Assembly: GCA_013397435.1 (NCBI GenBank)
Contig: VZRG01001650.1
Coordinates: forward strand, 57,661-121,660
From: Erythrocercus mccallii
Lineage: Eukaryota > Chordata > Aves > Passeriformes > Dicruridae
Length of the DNA: 64,000 bases
Direction of reading: 5' to 3'
The notes under the pieces are model-generated. The model was not told where the DNA came from, searched no databases, and saw only the letters and a list, made by a program, of their open reading frames with translations. The translations under genes and the position numbers were made by a program. Of the stretch, positions 13,262-28,126 are shown one piece after another; positions within the stretch are counted from its first letter, which is position 1, and the number at the start of each line of letters is the position of its first letter.

Positions 13262-13400
13262 AAGTGTCCAAGGCCAGACTGGACAGGACTTGGAGCACCC
13301 TGGAATAGTGGAAGGTGTCCCTGCCCATGGCAGGGAGTGGAATGGGATGAGCGTTAAGGTCCCTTCCAACCCAAATCACTCCAGGATTCTTGTGAAAGGA
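13262..13400 (+). repeat. CR1 LINE 3' end
   Basis: Plus-oriented: aagtgtccaaggccagactg, gtggaaggtgtccctgccca, ttaaggtcccttccaaccc, then a decayed terminal repeat. Same terminus class as at 9072. Confidence 0.85.
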
Positions 13401-16171
13401 CAGCCCCAAGCCCGTCCCAGGGATGGTTTCCTGTACCTCTGGAGTGCAGACTGCAGGTGGCTTTTGAACCTGGGAGCTTGAATTCCTTAGTAATTTGAAA
13501 TCCATGGGGTGCTGGAGCAGCTCCCTTTAATTCCTCAGCTTTGAGATTGGACACGTGGCTTCGGTTATCCGGTGGTTCTGTGAAATCCAGTCGGCTGCAA
13601 TGGTGGCAGTTGGCTCCCTGCAGGATTCACCAGATCCAGCAGAAATGGCTCTTGGCTGCAGCTCTGGTCTCATCCATCTCCAGAATTAAAACTCCTCAGT
13701 ACCGATCCCCTTGACAGAGCTCTTTTCATTGTGTTCCCTTCCCACCAGGCTAGTGCAGACCCTCTGCCTCACTCCAGCTTCTCCTGTAGCATATTCCCCA
13801 AACCTCATCAACCTGAGCCAATCCTTCCACCTGGGCAATCCCAGCAGATAACCACAGGGCAACCATTTCTGTTCCCCACTCCAGCTGTTTTTTGGGGTCT
13901 CTCAGGGCTGCCCGTTCCAGAGGTAAAAGGCTGGTCTGGCACTCTGTGTCCCACGTGCCCTTCAGGCCAGGCTTTTCCTTTGTTCCCGTTAATCTGTGCG
14001 CATGTGGCTCCAGTGGCTTTACAGGGCTGGATAACTGGGCTTTAAAAACTGCTTATAAGGACAGATCCAACACAGATAAAACACCCAGAGTTTGTGTCGG
14101 GAACGATCAGAGGCTGGCATTTCTTTCCCAAACATCTGTGGAAGCCAGAGATCTTTGGCTGGTTGGTTTTTGGCTTTGAGAGCCAGGAAAATCCATCAGC
14201 TGGGAAAAAAATAGCTCAGCCCAGCTTTTAGCTCCTCATCCCAGCCAAAAGAACAGTGTCAGCTGTGCAGGGATGGGGCTCGCTGCACTTAGGAGGAGTG
14301 AATTGTGCTACACCCTCAGCCTGTTCAAACCTTTATTCCCAGAAAGGATAGCCTGGATGTTGGGCTGGGTGGTGTTACTGGGGTGGGGAGCTCGCATTGC
14401 AGCCTGTTCCCCACTGGGACCAGTGCAATTCACTAACGAGGTTCTGATGGCTCCTCAGCCTGATCCATGTGCAGTCCCAGAGAGGATCCTGTGTGTTCCT
14501 GGGAGTCTTTGAAGGGCCGCTCCCACATCCTCCAGAAGGCTCAGACTTTGAGCAGGTCCTGGAGTCCCTTTGATGTCCCTCTGTTCCGTTCCTCCGCATG
14601 CCTGAGTGCTGAGGTCACAGAGCTGCCGGTGCCTTCCCCATTCCAGCAGCTCCCTCGGGATCTTCCTGCCCTTCCCGAGGACCCAGCACCCAGCAGCTCT
14701 CCCCTGCTTTAGGGATAAACAGCATTAATTCTCCAGATTTCCGTGCATTCCTGCTCCATCACAAGATCCTGGAGATGCTTGTGGTGCATCTCATTTGTAG
14801 AGAGCATCCACAGATATCCTGATTTTGCTGTTGGAAGAGGCTTTGAGAGGCCAGCACTTCTCTGACATGCAAAATGCAGAGTTTTTCTGCATTGCAGAAT
14901 GAAACTCAGCTCATTTACATCCGTACAATGTCCAATAACAGGCAAAGCTTCCTGAAAAACCAGGGCTGGCCTCTGCCCTGGGCTGTTTGCACGGCACTGA
15001 CTCACTTGGGAATTGTCTCCATGGATGAGGCCAGGGTTGACCTTCAGGTTACAGCAGTGGGAGGGTGACTTTCCTCACTGCTCCATCCCAGACCTTTCTG
15101 AGCAAGGTGCCAGTGTTTTTCCATCCTGGAATGACTCTATCTGCCCCTTTTTGTTTAAAAATAACACAGTTTAACCCCAGCACCTTGTGGCATGCCAGAT
15201 TCACCCAGCTGGAATTCACCAGCTCGGGTACAAATGTTTTATTGTGGTGACAGGCTCAGGAAAAAAACTTTCTGCACTGCTAGGGAATTATTTAGGCTGG
15301 AAACCTGCTGGTGTAGGTTAATGAATTGCACACATGGAGCAAGCCAGGAAAACTGGAATTCGGGAACAAGGAGTAACCAAATGTGACCCTCACTGGCATC
15401 TTGTCCTCACCTTGGTACAGCTCTGGCCACACGTTACCTTGCATTAATTGCTTCTGCAAAGTTTTATTCCCATTTTTCCCTCACCTCCATGAGGCTGAGG
15501 GCAGCAGAATGCTTTGTCCCTGGGGAAGGGCTCAGAGACACCGTGGCCATCTCTGCTTTTTGCTGGGCTCTTCCCTCTCAGCACCTGGAATCCATCGCAA
15601 TGGAATTGCTTTCCTCAGCTGCAACATCCAAAAATAGCTGCTCTGGTTTCTTTTAAAAATAGTCTGTTCTGGGTGTCATTCCCTGCTAAAGTTGTGTCTC
15701 TGAGTCCTGCTGGGACAGGGGAGGGGACAGAGGCCAGGTCAGAGCATCGGCTGTTTCAGAGAGGTGGCAGTGCCGCCCTGGCCACGTGTGAGCCATGCCC
15801 TTGAGCTGCCCTGCTCCCAGGGCCAGGCACGGAGCCATGGGGCTGGGATGGGGATTCCAGGATTAATTGGAAAGAGTGGCTGTGGAGGTGGAGGAATGTG
15901 CCGGGTGGTGGTGACCGCCCTGGGAAGGATGCTCAGAGTCAGCTGGGCTGGAGAAGCTTTAGCTGTTCCTGGGAAGCAGCTCAGCACCTCACACATTAGC
16001 AGCGTGGTGAGACAGCACCTCTGGCTCCAGGGGCAGGCAAGAATTGGGATTTTGCAGTGGATCGTGGCTGATTTCCCAACATAAATTCAAAGGGATCGAA
16101 TCCTTTGATACTTGCTCTTGCCAGCAGGTTTCTTGCATTGAGGCTGCTCCTGCTCAGAGCAGGTTAAAAAC

Positions 16172-16480
16172 CATAAAATCCCAGAATGGTTTGGGATGGG
16201 AGGACCTTGAAGCTCATCTCATTCCACCCTCCTTCCATGGGCAGGGACATCTTCCACAGGAATCCCAGAATTGTTTGGGTTGGAAGGGACATTAAAGCTC
16301 ATCTCATTCCACCCCCTGCCATGGGCAGGGACACCTTCCACTATCCCAGGTTGCTCCAAGTCCCATCCAGCCTGGCCCTGGACGCTTCCAGGGATGGAGC
16401 AGCCACAGCTTTGCAGGGCTGTGGTGGCCAGGGGCCACAGGAGCAGCAGTAGCCTGAGAGGTGACCTCTGGAAAACCCTC
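16172..16480 (-). repeat. Two CR1 LINE 3' ends in tandem, minus strand
   Basis: Part A (16174-16256) runs from aaaatcccagaatggtttgg to gcagggacatcttcc. Part B (16258-16480) repeats the same terminus (aatcccagaattgtttgg, attaaagctcatctc, gggacaccttccactatcc) and continues into the 5'-ward region. The 3' end of B abuts the truncated 5' end of A, so two insertions or a local duplication sit head to tail. Confidence 0.85.
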
Positions 16481-17092
16481 GGGATACACGGAATCATCTG
16501 AGCACAGCAAATCCTGACAGCACTGAGCCCAGGAGGTCATGCTATCCTTGTGCAGATCCTGCTCAGCAGGCCCCTGGTCCCTGCAGAGCCCTTTGAACCT
16601 CAAACAGGCCACACAAAAAGGTTTTCCATAATTTTTAGAGCAGCACTGCATCCTGCAGACTCGAGGAATGACTTTATTCATAGCCAGAGCATTCAGGGCT
16701 TCCTTCCCAAACCCAGAGTTCAGTGAGTGCCGCCACTTGGGAGCACCCCACACATCTTCATGAGCCACTCTGGGTGCCTTGGAATTGTCTCCCTTCTCCC
16801 GCCCTCCTCGGGAGAGGGGAGAGACATTAGGAGGTATTTGGAGGTAATTATTGCTTTTATTCAGCGCTAAAGCAATAATTTGGAGGGATACACTAGAAAA
16901 CCAGCAATTTCCTGCCAGTGAGTGACAGATGTTTTGCTGTGTTTGAGATGTGCTTTCAGGCTCCTACTAATTACCATGACACAAATTGGCAGGAGTTTTC
17001 TTCCCAGGCTCCCAGCTCTAATTTTGCCTTTTTTTCTTTTTTTTTTTCTGTTATTTTCATTTCTTTGGGAAGGTGGAGTCTCCACGTTGTGA

Positions 17093-21397
<4,305 letters not shown>

Positions 21398-23215
21398 TGC
21401 GGCCCCCACCCACCGCCGCCACCTGTCCCCTCTGTCTCCGCAGCTCCTCCTCCTTCCCAAGCCCCTTCCCAACACGCAGGTGTTCAAACTGTGAATTAGG
21501 GAGCAGGAAACCAATAAAAGTCCAAGCAAACCCTCCAGCGCTGCTCTGGCAGTTCCCAGTAAGACCCCAGCTGAGTGAGTCATGTTTACAGGCAGGGAAA
21601 GGCCCGAAGATCCGAGGATTTAGGGTGAGCAGCCAGGGAATCCCGCCATCCGGGATCCTCCTGGGTTTATTTTCCAAGTGTTTGCAAGTCTTGGTCTCTC
21701 TGAAACTCCTCGTGGGTTGTGAGTAGAAGTGGTTTTATAGGAATAACCCAAATTCCAGCAGGCAGGAGGGAGGCTGTTAGCTTGATTAATTCCATGCTCA
21801 ACTGTCAGGAAAACAACAGCAATATCCCACTGGGAATCTCCCAGTGCTGCCAACCTTTGCTCGACACAAACACGATGCCTTTTTATTTTGCCTCTCGCCT
21901 GCCGCTTGTCCTTGTCCTCCAGGCAGGACCAAAAGAAGGAGGAAAGGACTTTTTTTGTGTCAAAATGCCAAAAATCTTGATTGTTAGCATCTCTCCTCTC
22001 CCTGCCCTGCTGGATCAGGCTTTAGGATCAGCCCTGATCCCCTCTGACCGGCAAAAATATTCTGAAAATCCCATTATTCCCCCAAAACTGACATTTGGCT
22101 GCCAATTCCCTTCTAGACTTAAAGGTTTCATTTCAGTCAACGGCCTAAAACCTGTTCAAGGCCAAAGCAGTCCCTTGGAGCCTGGGAACAGGGTGGGTTT
22201 TCCAGGGAAAAGGACAGATACTGGTAAGTCTGAGGGCAGCCTCAATGCAGTAACTTCACCTCATCTTTGCACGTGCCTCCTTCCGCAAAGACTAAATCCA
22301 AACCCGAAGGGATTGAAGCTGTGTGTCCTTCTGGGACAGCCCTGCTCCTTCCCTGTCCCCTTCAGGTGGGGGGAAAAAACGGGGCAGATTCTGCCAGGTG
22401 AGCAGCCTCCAGCACCCTAAAAACAGGGAGCCCTCCCCAAGCCGGCAGCGCCATGACGTGGTCTCTTCTTCCCTGAATTTTTGTTCTCCATTCCCACTGA
22501 GCTTTTTGCCGGTTGGAGCCTTAAATCCCGTCCCAGCCACGTGGTGATGGGGAGGGATTTGCTTAACCCGTGGCATATCCACCTCTGTAAATAAATCTCT
22601 CATCGAATCCCACCTCTCCCGTTCATCGCAGAACTATTTGATTTGTCCTAAGGGAAAGCAAACTGCAATTTTCCCCCCTCCCCAAAAAAACCCAGACCTC
22701 AGGAGCACCTTGGGTGAGCTGTGGAATTTTCCTTCTCCAAGCGTGGCCGCAGAGAAGGCGGTCGAGGCTTCAGTATCGGTTCCCACATCCCCTTTGCATG
22801 TTTTTTGTCATCCATCCCCCAAAAAAGAGTCAAACCCAGGGATGGATGGCGCCTTGATGTCCTTCTCCCTGCGGAGCATCCCTCGAGGGTGCTCTCCCAG
22901 CGTTTACATCCTGCACCACTCCCGGGATCCCTGCGGCTGGGAAACGCGTATTCTGTGCCGTTCACGAGAGATTCAGCCCCAATTTGGATCCCTGCCCCCC
23001 GAATCCCGCGGAAGCTGCTGGTGCTGTGAGCGAGGTGTCCCCCCCCGCGACTCAGGTGTCCCCCCACCATCATTCCCGGGCCAAGCGCAGGAATGGGAAG
23101 CGATTCCGGTGATATTTAAAATCTTGTGTACATTTTGGGGGGGTTCATGGGGGTCCCTCCCCCCCCCTTCCCAATGAATTTTTAGTGGTTTAACAAATAA
23201 AAACGAAAAGAAATG
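21398..23215 (+). other. FBXO42: FBXO42 3'UTR
   Basis: About 1.8 kb between the FBXO42 stop and a canonical poly(A) signal at 23196-23201. An earlier AATAAA occurs near 22589 (ctgtaaataaatctc) and could give a shorter isoform. No conserved open frame was recognised. Confidence 0.75.
23196..23201 (+). terminator. FBXO42 poly(A) signal AATAAA
   Basis: Canonical hexamer in ttaacaaataaaaacg, followed about 20 bp later by a GT-rich stretch (ggatggttgatgcttttgg) typical of a downstream element. It lies just before a minisatellite. Confidence 0.75.
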
Positions 23216-23404
23216 GATGGTTGATGCTTTTGGGGAAGGGTGGGGTGAGAATGATGTGGAGGGGAAGTTCCTGCTGTGCTCCCCTGAAGTTTAGGGATGA
23301 AAGGGGGGATTTGGGGTCTTTTTGGGTAAGAAAGGGGAAATATTTGTGCCGGGGGATGTTGGAGCAGTGGAGGGGGGCAAAGGGGGACAGAGGGAATTTG
23401 GGAC

Positions 23405-24130
23405 ACTGAAGCCTCTTGGAGGCAGAAATTGGGGATGGGGACTCCAAAGCTTGTTGGGGTTGGAAACTAGGGATCCCAAAGCCTATTGGAACTGGGAACT
23501 CAGGGATCCCAAACCCTGTTTGGGATGGAAATTTGGGATGGGGATCCCAAAACCTGCCATGGCTGGAACTGGGGATGGGGAACCCAGGTCTTGCCTGTGC
23601 TGGAAATTGTGGAGCCCAAGTCCTGCCAGGGTTGGGAATTAGAGACAGGGACCCCAAAGGCTGTCAACACCAGGAACTGGGGACACCAAACCCTGTTAGG
23701 GGTGGTAACTCAGAATGGGGATACCAAAGACTGCTGAAGATGGTAACTGGGGATGCCAAAGCCTCCCAGCACTGGGAATTGGGGGACCTCAAAATCTGTT
23801 GGGGCTGGAAAACTGGGATAGGAGACCCAAAGCCAGTTGGGGCTGGAAATTGGTGATGACGACCCCAAATCCTGCCAGTGCTGGGAACTTGGGAGCCCAC
23901 AGCCGGTTGGAGATGGGAATTGGGGATGGGGATCCTAGAGCCTGCTGGGGCTGGAAGTTGGGACCCCAAGTCCTGCCAGTGTGGGAGATGCTGGACCCCA
24001 AAGCATTCCAGTGTCAGTGATTAGGAGTGAGGACTCCAAAGCCTGGAAAAACTGGCAGCTGGGAACTCCAAATCCCGCCAGTGCTGGGAACTGGGGGTGG
24101 GGACCCCCAGCTCATTCCAGTAATTTGGCA
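23405..24130. repeat. Degenerate G-rich minisatellite between FBXO42 and CPLANE2
   Basis: Roughly 20 diverged copies of a unit of about 35-45 bp built from ggggatcccaaagcctg plus ttggggctggaaactgggg. It ends only about 40 bp before the CPLANE2 promoter NRF1 site. Apparent open frames through it are products of the repeat. Confidence 0.85.
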
Positions 24131-24159
24131 TGGGGACCCCCCAAAATCGGCAGGGTCCC

Positions 24160-24255
24160 CCTAAGTCATCCGCGCATGCGCAGCTGTGTCTGGGCGTGGT
24201 CTCCGTAGCGCCCCGCCCATTTTCGGACGTCACGGTGAGGCGGAAGCGGCCTCAG
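24160..24255 (+). promoter_or_regulatory. CPLANE2 CpG promoter and non-coding first exon
   Basis: A palindromic NRF1 site gcgcatgcgc lies at 24172-24181. It is followed by gggcgtggtc (GC box), a cgtcacg half-CRE and a cggaagcgg ETS-like site. A good donor (ctcag/gtgagc) ends the putative 5'UTR exon at 24255. The coding exon opens with acceptor ccccag/gtttgg at 24906, twelve bases before the ATG. The TSS itself is inferred. Confidence 0.7.
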
Positions 24256-24918
24256 GTGAGCGCGGGGCCGCGTCTTAAAGGGCCCGCGCGGGAAAATTGG
24301 TGTGGGGGGCAAGGCATGGAAGAGATTTGGGGGACAGCGGGTCCGAGGAGGGGGGCAAGGGCTGGATTCTCCCCCTTTTAAATGTTGTGGGAGCACGGAG
24401 TCAACTGGGGGGAGCACAGGCCCCCATAAGGGAGTGCAGTGACTCCGTGTGGGGCTGTGAGGGACACCCCGGGAGGATGGTGGGACACTGAGGGGGGGCA
24501 GGGAGCCCCAAGTGGGGCAAAGGAACCGGAGGAGGGGCAGGGAACCCATGGGAGGGCGGTGGGACCCTGTAGGGTGTGCAGGGACCCGGGGGGTAGGGGG
24601 AAGGATCCTGTTCGGGGGACAAGGAGCCTGTGATGGGGTTGTGGGGTGGCAGGGGGGTGCAGAGACTCCCATGGTGGGGTCAGGGAACCCATGGTGGGAC
24701 CACAGAGGGGCACAGGGACCCCAGAGAGGGGTCAGGGACCCCATGGGAGGATGCTGGGATGCAGGGGGGTGTATTAGGGACCCATTGGAGGATTTAGGGA
24801 CCCTGGGAAGGGTGCCTGGACCCTGAGGTGGGGTCAGAAGGAGACCCCAACGCTGCGGGATGCAGTGATCCCATAGGGGAAGGGGGGCCTCTTCCCCGTC
24901 CCCCAGGTTTGGAGGCCC

Positions 24919-26849
24919 ATGGCAGAGCAGGACTGGGCGCTGGAGCCGGGCTGGCTCCTGTCCCCCGCCGGCCGCCCCTACCTGGACTCCATCCTGCACA
25001 AGAACCAGCGGAGAGTGTTTGGTGAGTGCCCCCACTACGCCCCCCAACCCGGGGTCTCAGTCCCCTAGAATCACCCCGAGCCCCCTCCCCAGGTCTGCTG
25101 GAGCGCCCGGCGCTGCCGCCCGCCCTGGCTGTCCCCACTGTCACCTACAAAGTGTTCCTGGCCGGAAGAAGCGGCGTCGGGAAGACGGCGCTGGTGGCCT
25201 GGCTGGGGGGGACCCCCGCGCCCCCCGCCCACCACGAGACCCTGGGTACGGCCTGGGGGGACGCGGGGTCCCGCGGAGTCCCGGGGGTGACGGTCCCTGG
25301 TGTCCCCGCAGGGATCGAGGCCACCCCGCTGTTCTGGCCGGCCAAGCCCCGCGCCAGCAGCCGCCCAGTCCTGTTCCAGCTGCACCTCTGGGACTGCGGG
25401 GATGGAGCGCTCAGGAAGTTCGAGCACCTGCTGCCCGTGAGGGTGGGACGCATTTTGGGGTGGGGGACACCCCCAGGACCCCGCAATGAGGGGGTGTCCT
25501 CGTCCTCAGGCCTGTAAGGAGGAGGCGGATGCCGCCCTGTTCCTGTTCTCCTTCACGGACCGAGCGTCCTTCGAGGAGCTGCCGGCGCTCATGGGCCGTG
25601 TGCTGGGCCCCGGGGACCGCGACATCGTCAGGGTGGTCGTGGGCACCAAGTATCCTTTTGGAGGGTCCCGCTGGGGGCCGCGTCACCCCATGGTGGGAGG
25701 ATTGCACCCCCGGGGCTCTCAGCATTTGGCATCACGGGTTGAGAACAGGCACACCTCATTACACCGATGGATTTCCGACTCCTGCTGATTTTATTGGGGT
25801 TTTGGGGTTTTTTTTAAGGTGTTCCTTGACCCTGTGTCTCCCACCCCACCCCAAAATGGATTCGCACCCCAGATTTCTCAGCACTTGGCCTCTCAGCAGG
25901 CTGAGAACACGCACAAATCATTACGCCGATGAGTTCACAGCTCCTGCTTATTTTTAGGGGGTTTTGCCACCCCAAGGATATTTTTGGGGTGTTGGTGTCT
26001 CCCTTGACCGGGTGTCTCCCCCCCAGGCATGTTTGCACCCACAGATTTCAAACCACTCAATACCTCATTAGGCTGAGAATGTGCAACACTCATTACACCA
26101 ATAGGTCCCCAACTCCCATTGATATTTTAGGGGATTTGGGGGCAGGGGGTGGGGTGAGTCACAGCTCCCACTTTACAGAAGGTTTAGGGGGGATTTTTTG
26201 GATCTCCCTTGACCCTCTGTCCCCCCTAGTCAGGTTTGCACCCCAGATTTCTCAGCACTTTTTATCTTGGCAGGCTGAGAACCTGCGACACTTTGTTACA
26301 CCAATGGATTCACATTTCTCTTTAGGTGTTTTGAGGGGGGGATTTTTCGGGGTGTTGGTGTCTCCCTTGACCCTGTGTCCCCCCCACAATCAGGTTTGCA
26401 CCCCCAGATTTCAAACCACGCGGTCCCTGGGCAGGCAGGGAACACTCCCACCTCATTACACCCATGGCTTCACAACTCCCGATGAATCTTGGGTGGTTTT
26501 GGGGAAATTTTCCGGGGTGTTGCTGTTTCCCTTGACCCTGTGTCCCCACCCCAGATTCGACCTGGCCCCACACGCGGCCGTGACGGAGGGGGACGTGCGG
26601 GCCTTCGAGGGGACGTGGGGGCTGCGGGTGCTGCGGGCGGGGGGGACCTCGGGGGCCGGTGGGGCGCGGGCGGGGCTGGCCCGGGTCGCCCCCGTCCTGG
26701 ACGCCCTGGTCGAGGAGCTCTGGCGGCGCGACCAAGTGACCGCCGGCGTCACCCCGGGGTACACAAGGGACACCCCCCCCGAACCCCCTCTTGGGGCAGG
26801 TTTGGGGGATGGGAGGGGTAAAGGTGCTAAAATCAGTGATTTTCTATGA
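24919..26849 (+). CDS. CPLANE2: CPLANE2 (RSG1), REM2- and Rab-like small GTPase of the CPLANE complex
   Basis: Ciliogenesis GTPase that works with Fuzzy, Inturned and Wdpcp at the basal body to support IFT assembly. Exons: 24919-25021, 25093-25245, 25312-25436, 25510-25649, 26555-26849; 816 nt, 271 aa (human 258). The P-loop GRSGVGKT is at residues 59-66, the G3-like WDCG at 112-115 and the G4 TKFD at 173-176. FLFSFTDRASFE and DQVTAGVTP match human. The C-terminus is extended past the human end to ISDFL. Intron 4 starts GTATCCTTT and has a TCCCTTGAC branch-point-like motif 19 nt from its AG, so it looks U12-type. No lipidation motif is seen, as in human. No poly(A) signal was seen downstream; the next 700 bp are repetitive. 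Confidence 0.95.
25650..25658 (+). other. U12-type 5' splice site of CPLANE2 intron 4
   Basis: The donor reads gtatccttt, a full match to the minor-spliceosome 5' consensus (R)TATCCTTT. The codon AA/A (Lys174, in the G4 motif) is split across the junction. A donor elsewhere would break the TKFD match with human, which fixes the boundary. Confidence 0.88.
25700..26554 (+). repeat. Tandem repeat in CPLANE2 intron 4 carrying U12 branch-point/acceptor modules
   Basis: Units of about 158-205 bp share caggtttgcaccccagattt, gctgagaac, cattacaccgatgg and a branch-point-like motif. The motif occurs at 25822-25830 (TTCCTTGAC), 26000-26008, 26205-26213, 26363-26371 and 26528-26536 (TCCCTTGAC each). The last belongs to the real acceptor. 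At 26000 the motif is followed by a polypyrimidine run and AG (26025-26026) with the same spacing as at the genuine site. Confidence 0.88.
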
Positions 26850-26879
26850 AAATGATCCCTGGGTAGCCTGACTTGTCCG

Positions 26880-27595
26880 ATCTGGGGGTTGGGAGGTTTG
26901 GGGGGATTTGGGGTGAGTGGGGTACTGGGGATTTGGGGGTACTGGGGATTTGGGGTGCTTCAGGTGCTGGGGGATGTGGGGTGAAGGAGGTACTGAGGAA
27001 TTTGGGATGCTGCAGATCCTGGGGGATTTGGGGCTCAATGGGATCATGGAATGGGGGTGCTGGGCCTGTTGGCAGATTTGGGGTGTTGTGGATCCTGGGG
27101 AATTTGGGTGCTGTGGGGTGTTGGGGACCTTGGCTGCAGAGGGATTATGGGAACAGGGGTGCAGGATTTAGAGTGCTGGGGGATTTGAGCTGCTTTGGGG
27201 TACGGGGGGATTTGTGGTGCTAGAGGTGATGGGATGGGGGTGCTGCAGAGGTTGGGGTGCTGTGGGATTTGGGATGCTATGGAAGATGCAGGATTTGGGG
27301 TGCTGCAGGATTTGATGTGCTGGAATTGCTGGGATTAGGGCACTATGGGATTTGGGGTGCCACGGATGATCCAGAGTTTGGGGTGCTGTGGGACTTGGGG
27401 TGCTGTGAGTGATGCAAAATTTGGGGTGCTGTGGGTGATGGGATTTGGGGTGCTGTGGGATTTGAGGTGCTGTGAATGATGCAGGCGATTTGGGGTGCTG
27501 TGGGTGATGGGATTTGGGGTGCTGTGGGATTTGAGGTGCTGTGAATGATGCAGGATTTGGGGTGCTGCGGGATCATGAGGACGGTGGTGCAGAGG
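26880..27595. repeat. G-rich minisatellite downstream of CPLANE2
   Basis: Tandem array on ggggatttggggtgctg. Around 27420-27555 it becomes a near-perfect two-copy duplication of a unit of about 67 bp (gtgctgtgggtgatggg plus gctgtgaatgatgcagg). It fills the space where ARHGEF19 lies in human; no ARHGEF19-like coding sequence was seen. Confidence 0.85.
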
Positions 27596-27639
27596 ATTTG
27601 GGGCGCTGGGGCTCGAGGGGGCCGGGCAGCCCCCCCAAA

Positions 27640-28126
27640 TCGGTCCCCCCAAAACCCCCCAGTATCGAACTGGTGGGCGGGGGGCGTGGCCAGTAGTAAC
27701 CGCGTGGCTACGCCCCCTGCAGCCATTGGCTGCCGGCCCCCCCGCCCTTCCCACGCCAATTCATGAATGAAAGAGAAGGGGGGGGAGGGGGGCGCGTTCA
27801 CCCCTTCGGGGCCGGGCCCTGAGGGTTCCCCGCGGGGCTGCGGGACCCCCGGGCCCCCTCCAGAGCCGTGCCCCGCTTTGGCGGGGCTCCCACACCCCCC
27901 TTCCCTCCACCTGGCCGCGTCCCACCCTGGGGCGCGCGCCCTCCCAGTGCCGTACTGGTGCGTACTGGGAGCGGCCGCTGCGCCTTTAAGAGCGGGCGTG
28001 GCCGGTGACGTCAGCGGGGCATGAATGAACAGGAGCGGGCGCGCGGCCCCGCGCCCCACACCCCCCGCAGTCCCCGCGGGGCCGCCGCTCGTGGGGCGCG
28101 CCCGGGACCCCCGAAACCGCCCCGCC
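27640..28126 (+). promoter_or_regulatory. EPHA2: EPHA2 CpG-rich promoter and 5'UTR
   Basis: GC-rich region directly before the EPHA2 signal-peptide exon. Contains gtgggcggggggcg (GC boxes), a TATA-like cctttaag at 27983-27990 and a perfect CRE TGACGTCA at 28006-28013, 114 bp before the ATG. The ATG sits in a good context (cgccatgg). The TSS is inferred to lie near 28020. Confidence 0.65.

Noticed and set aside
24166..25047. 293-codon Pro-rich minus-strand open frame
   Set aside because: Arises from the G-rich array and the CPLANE2 first coding exon read in reverse; no domain or start context.
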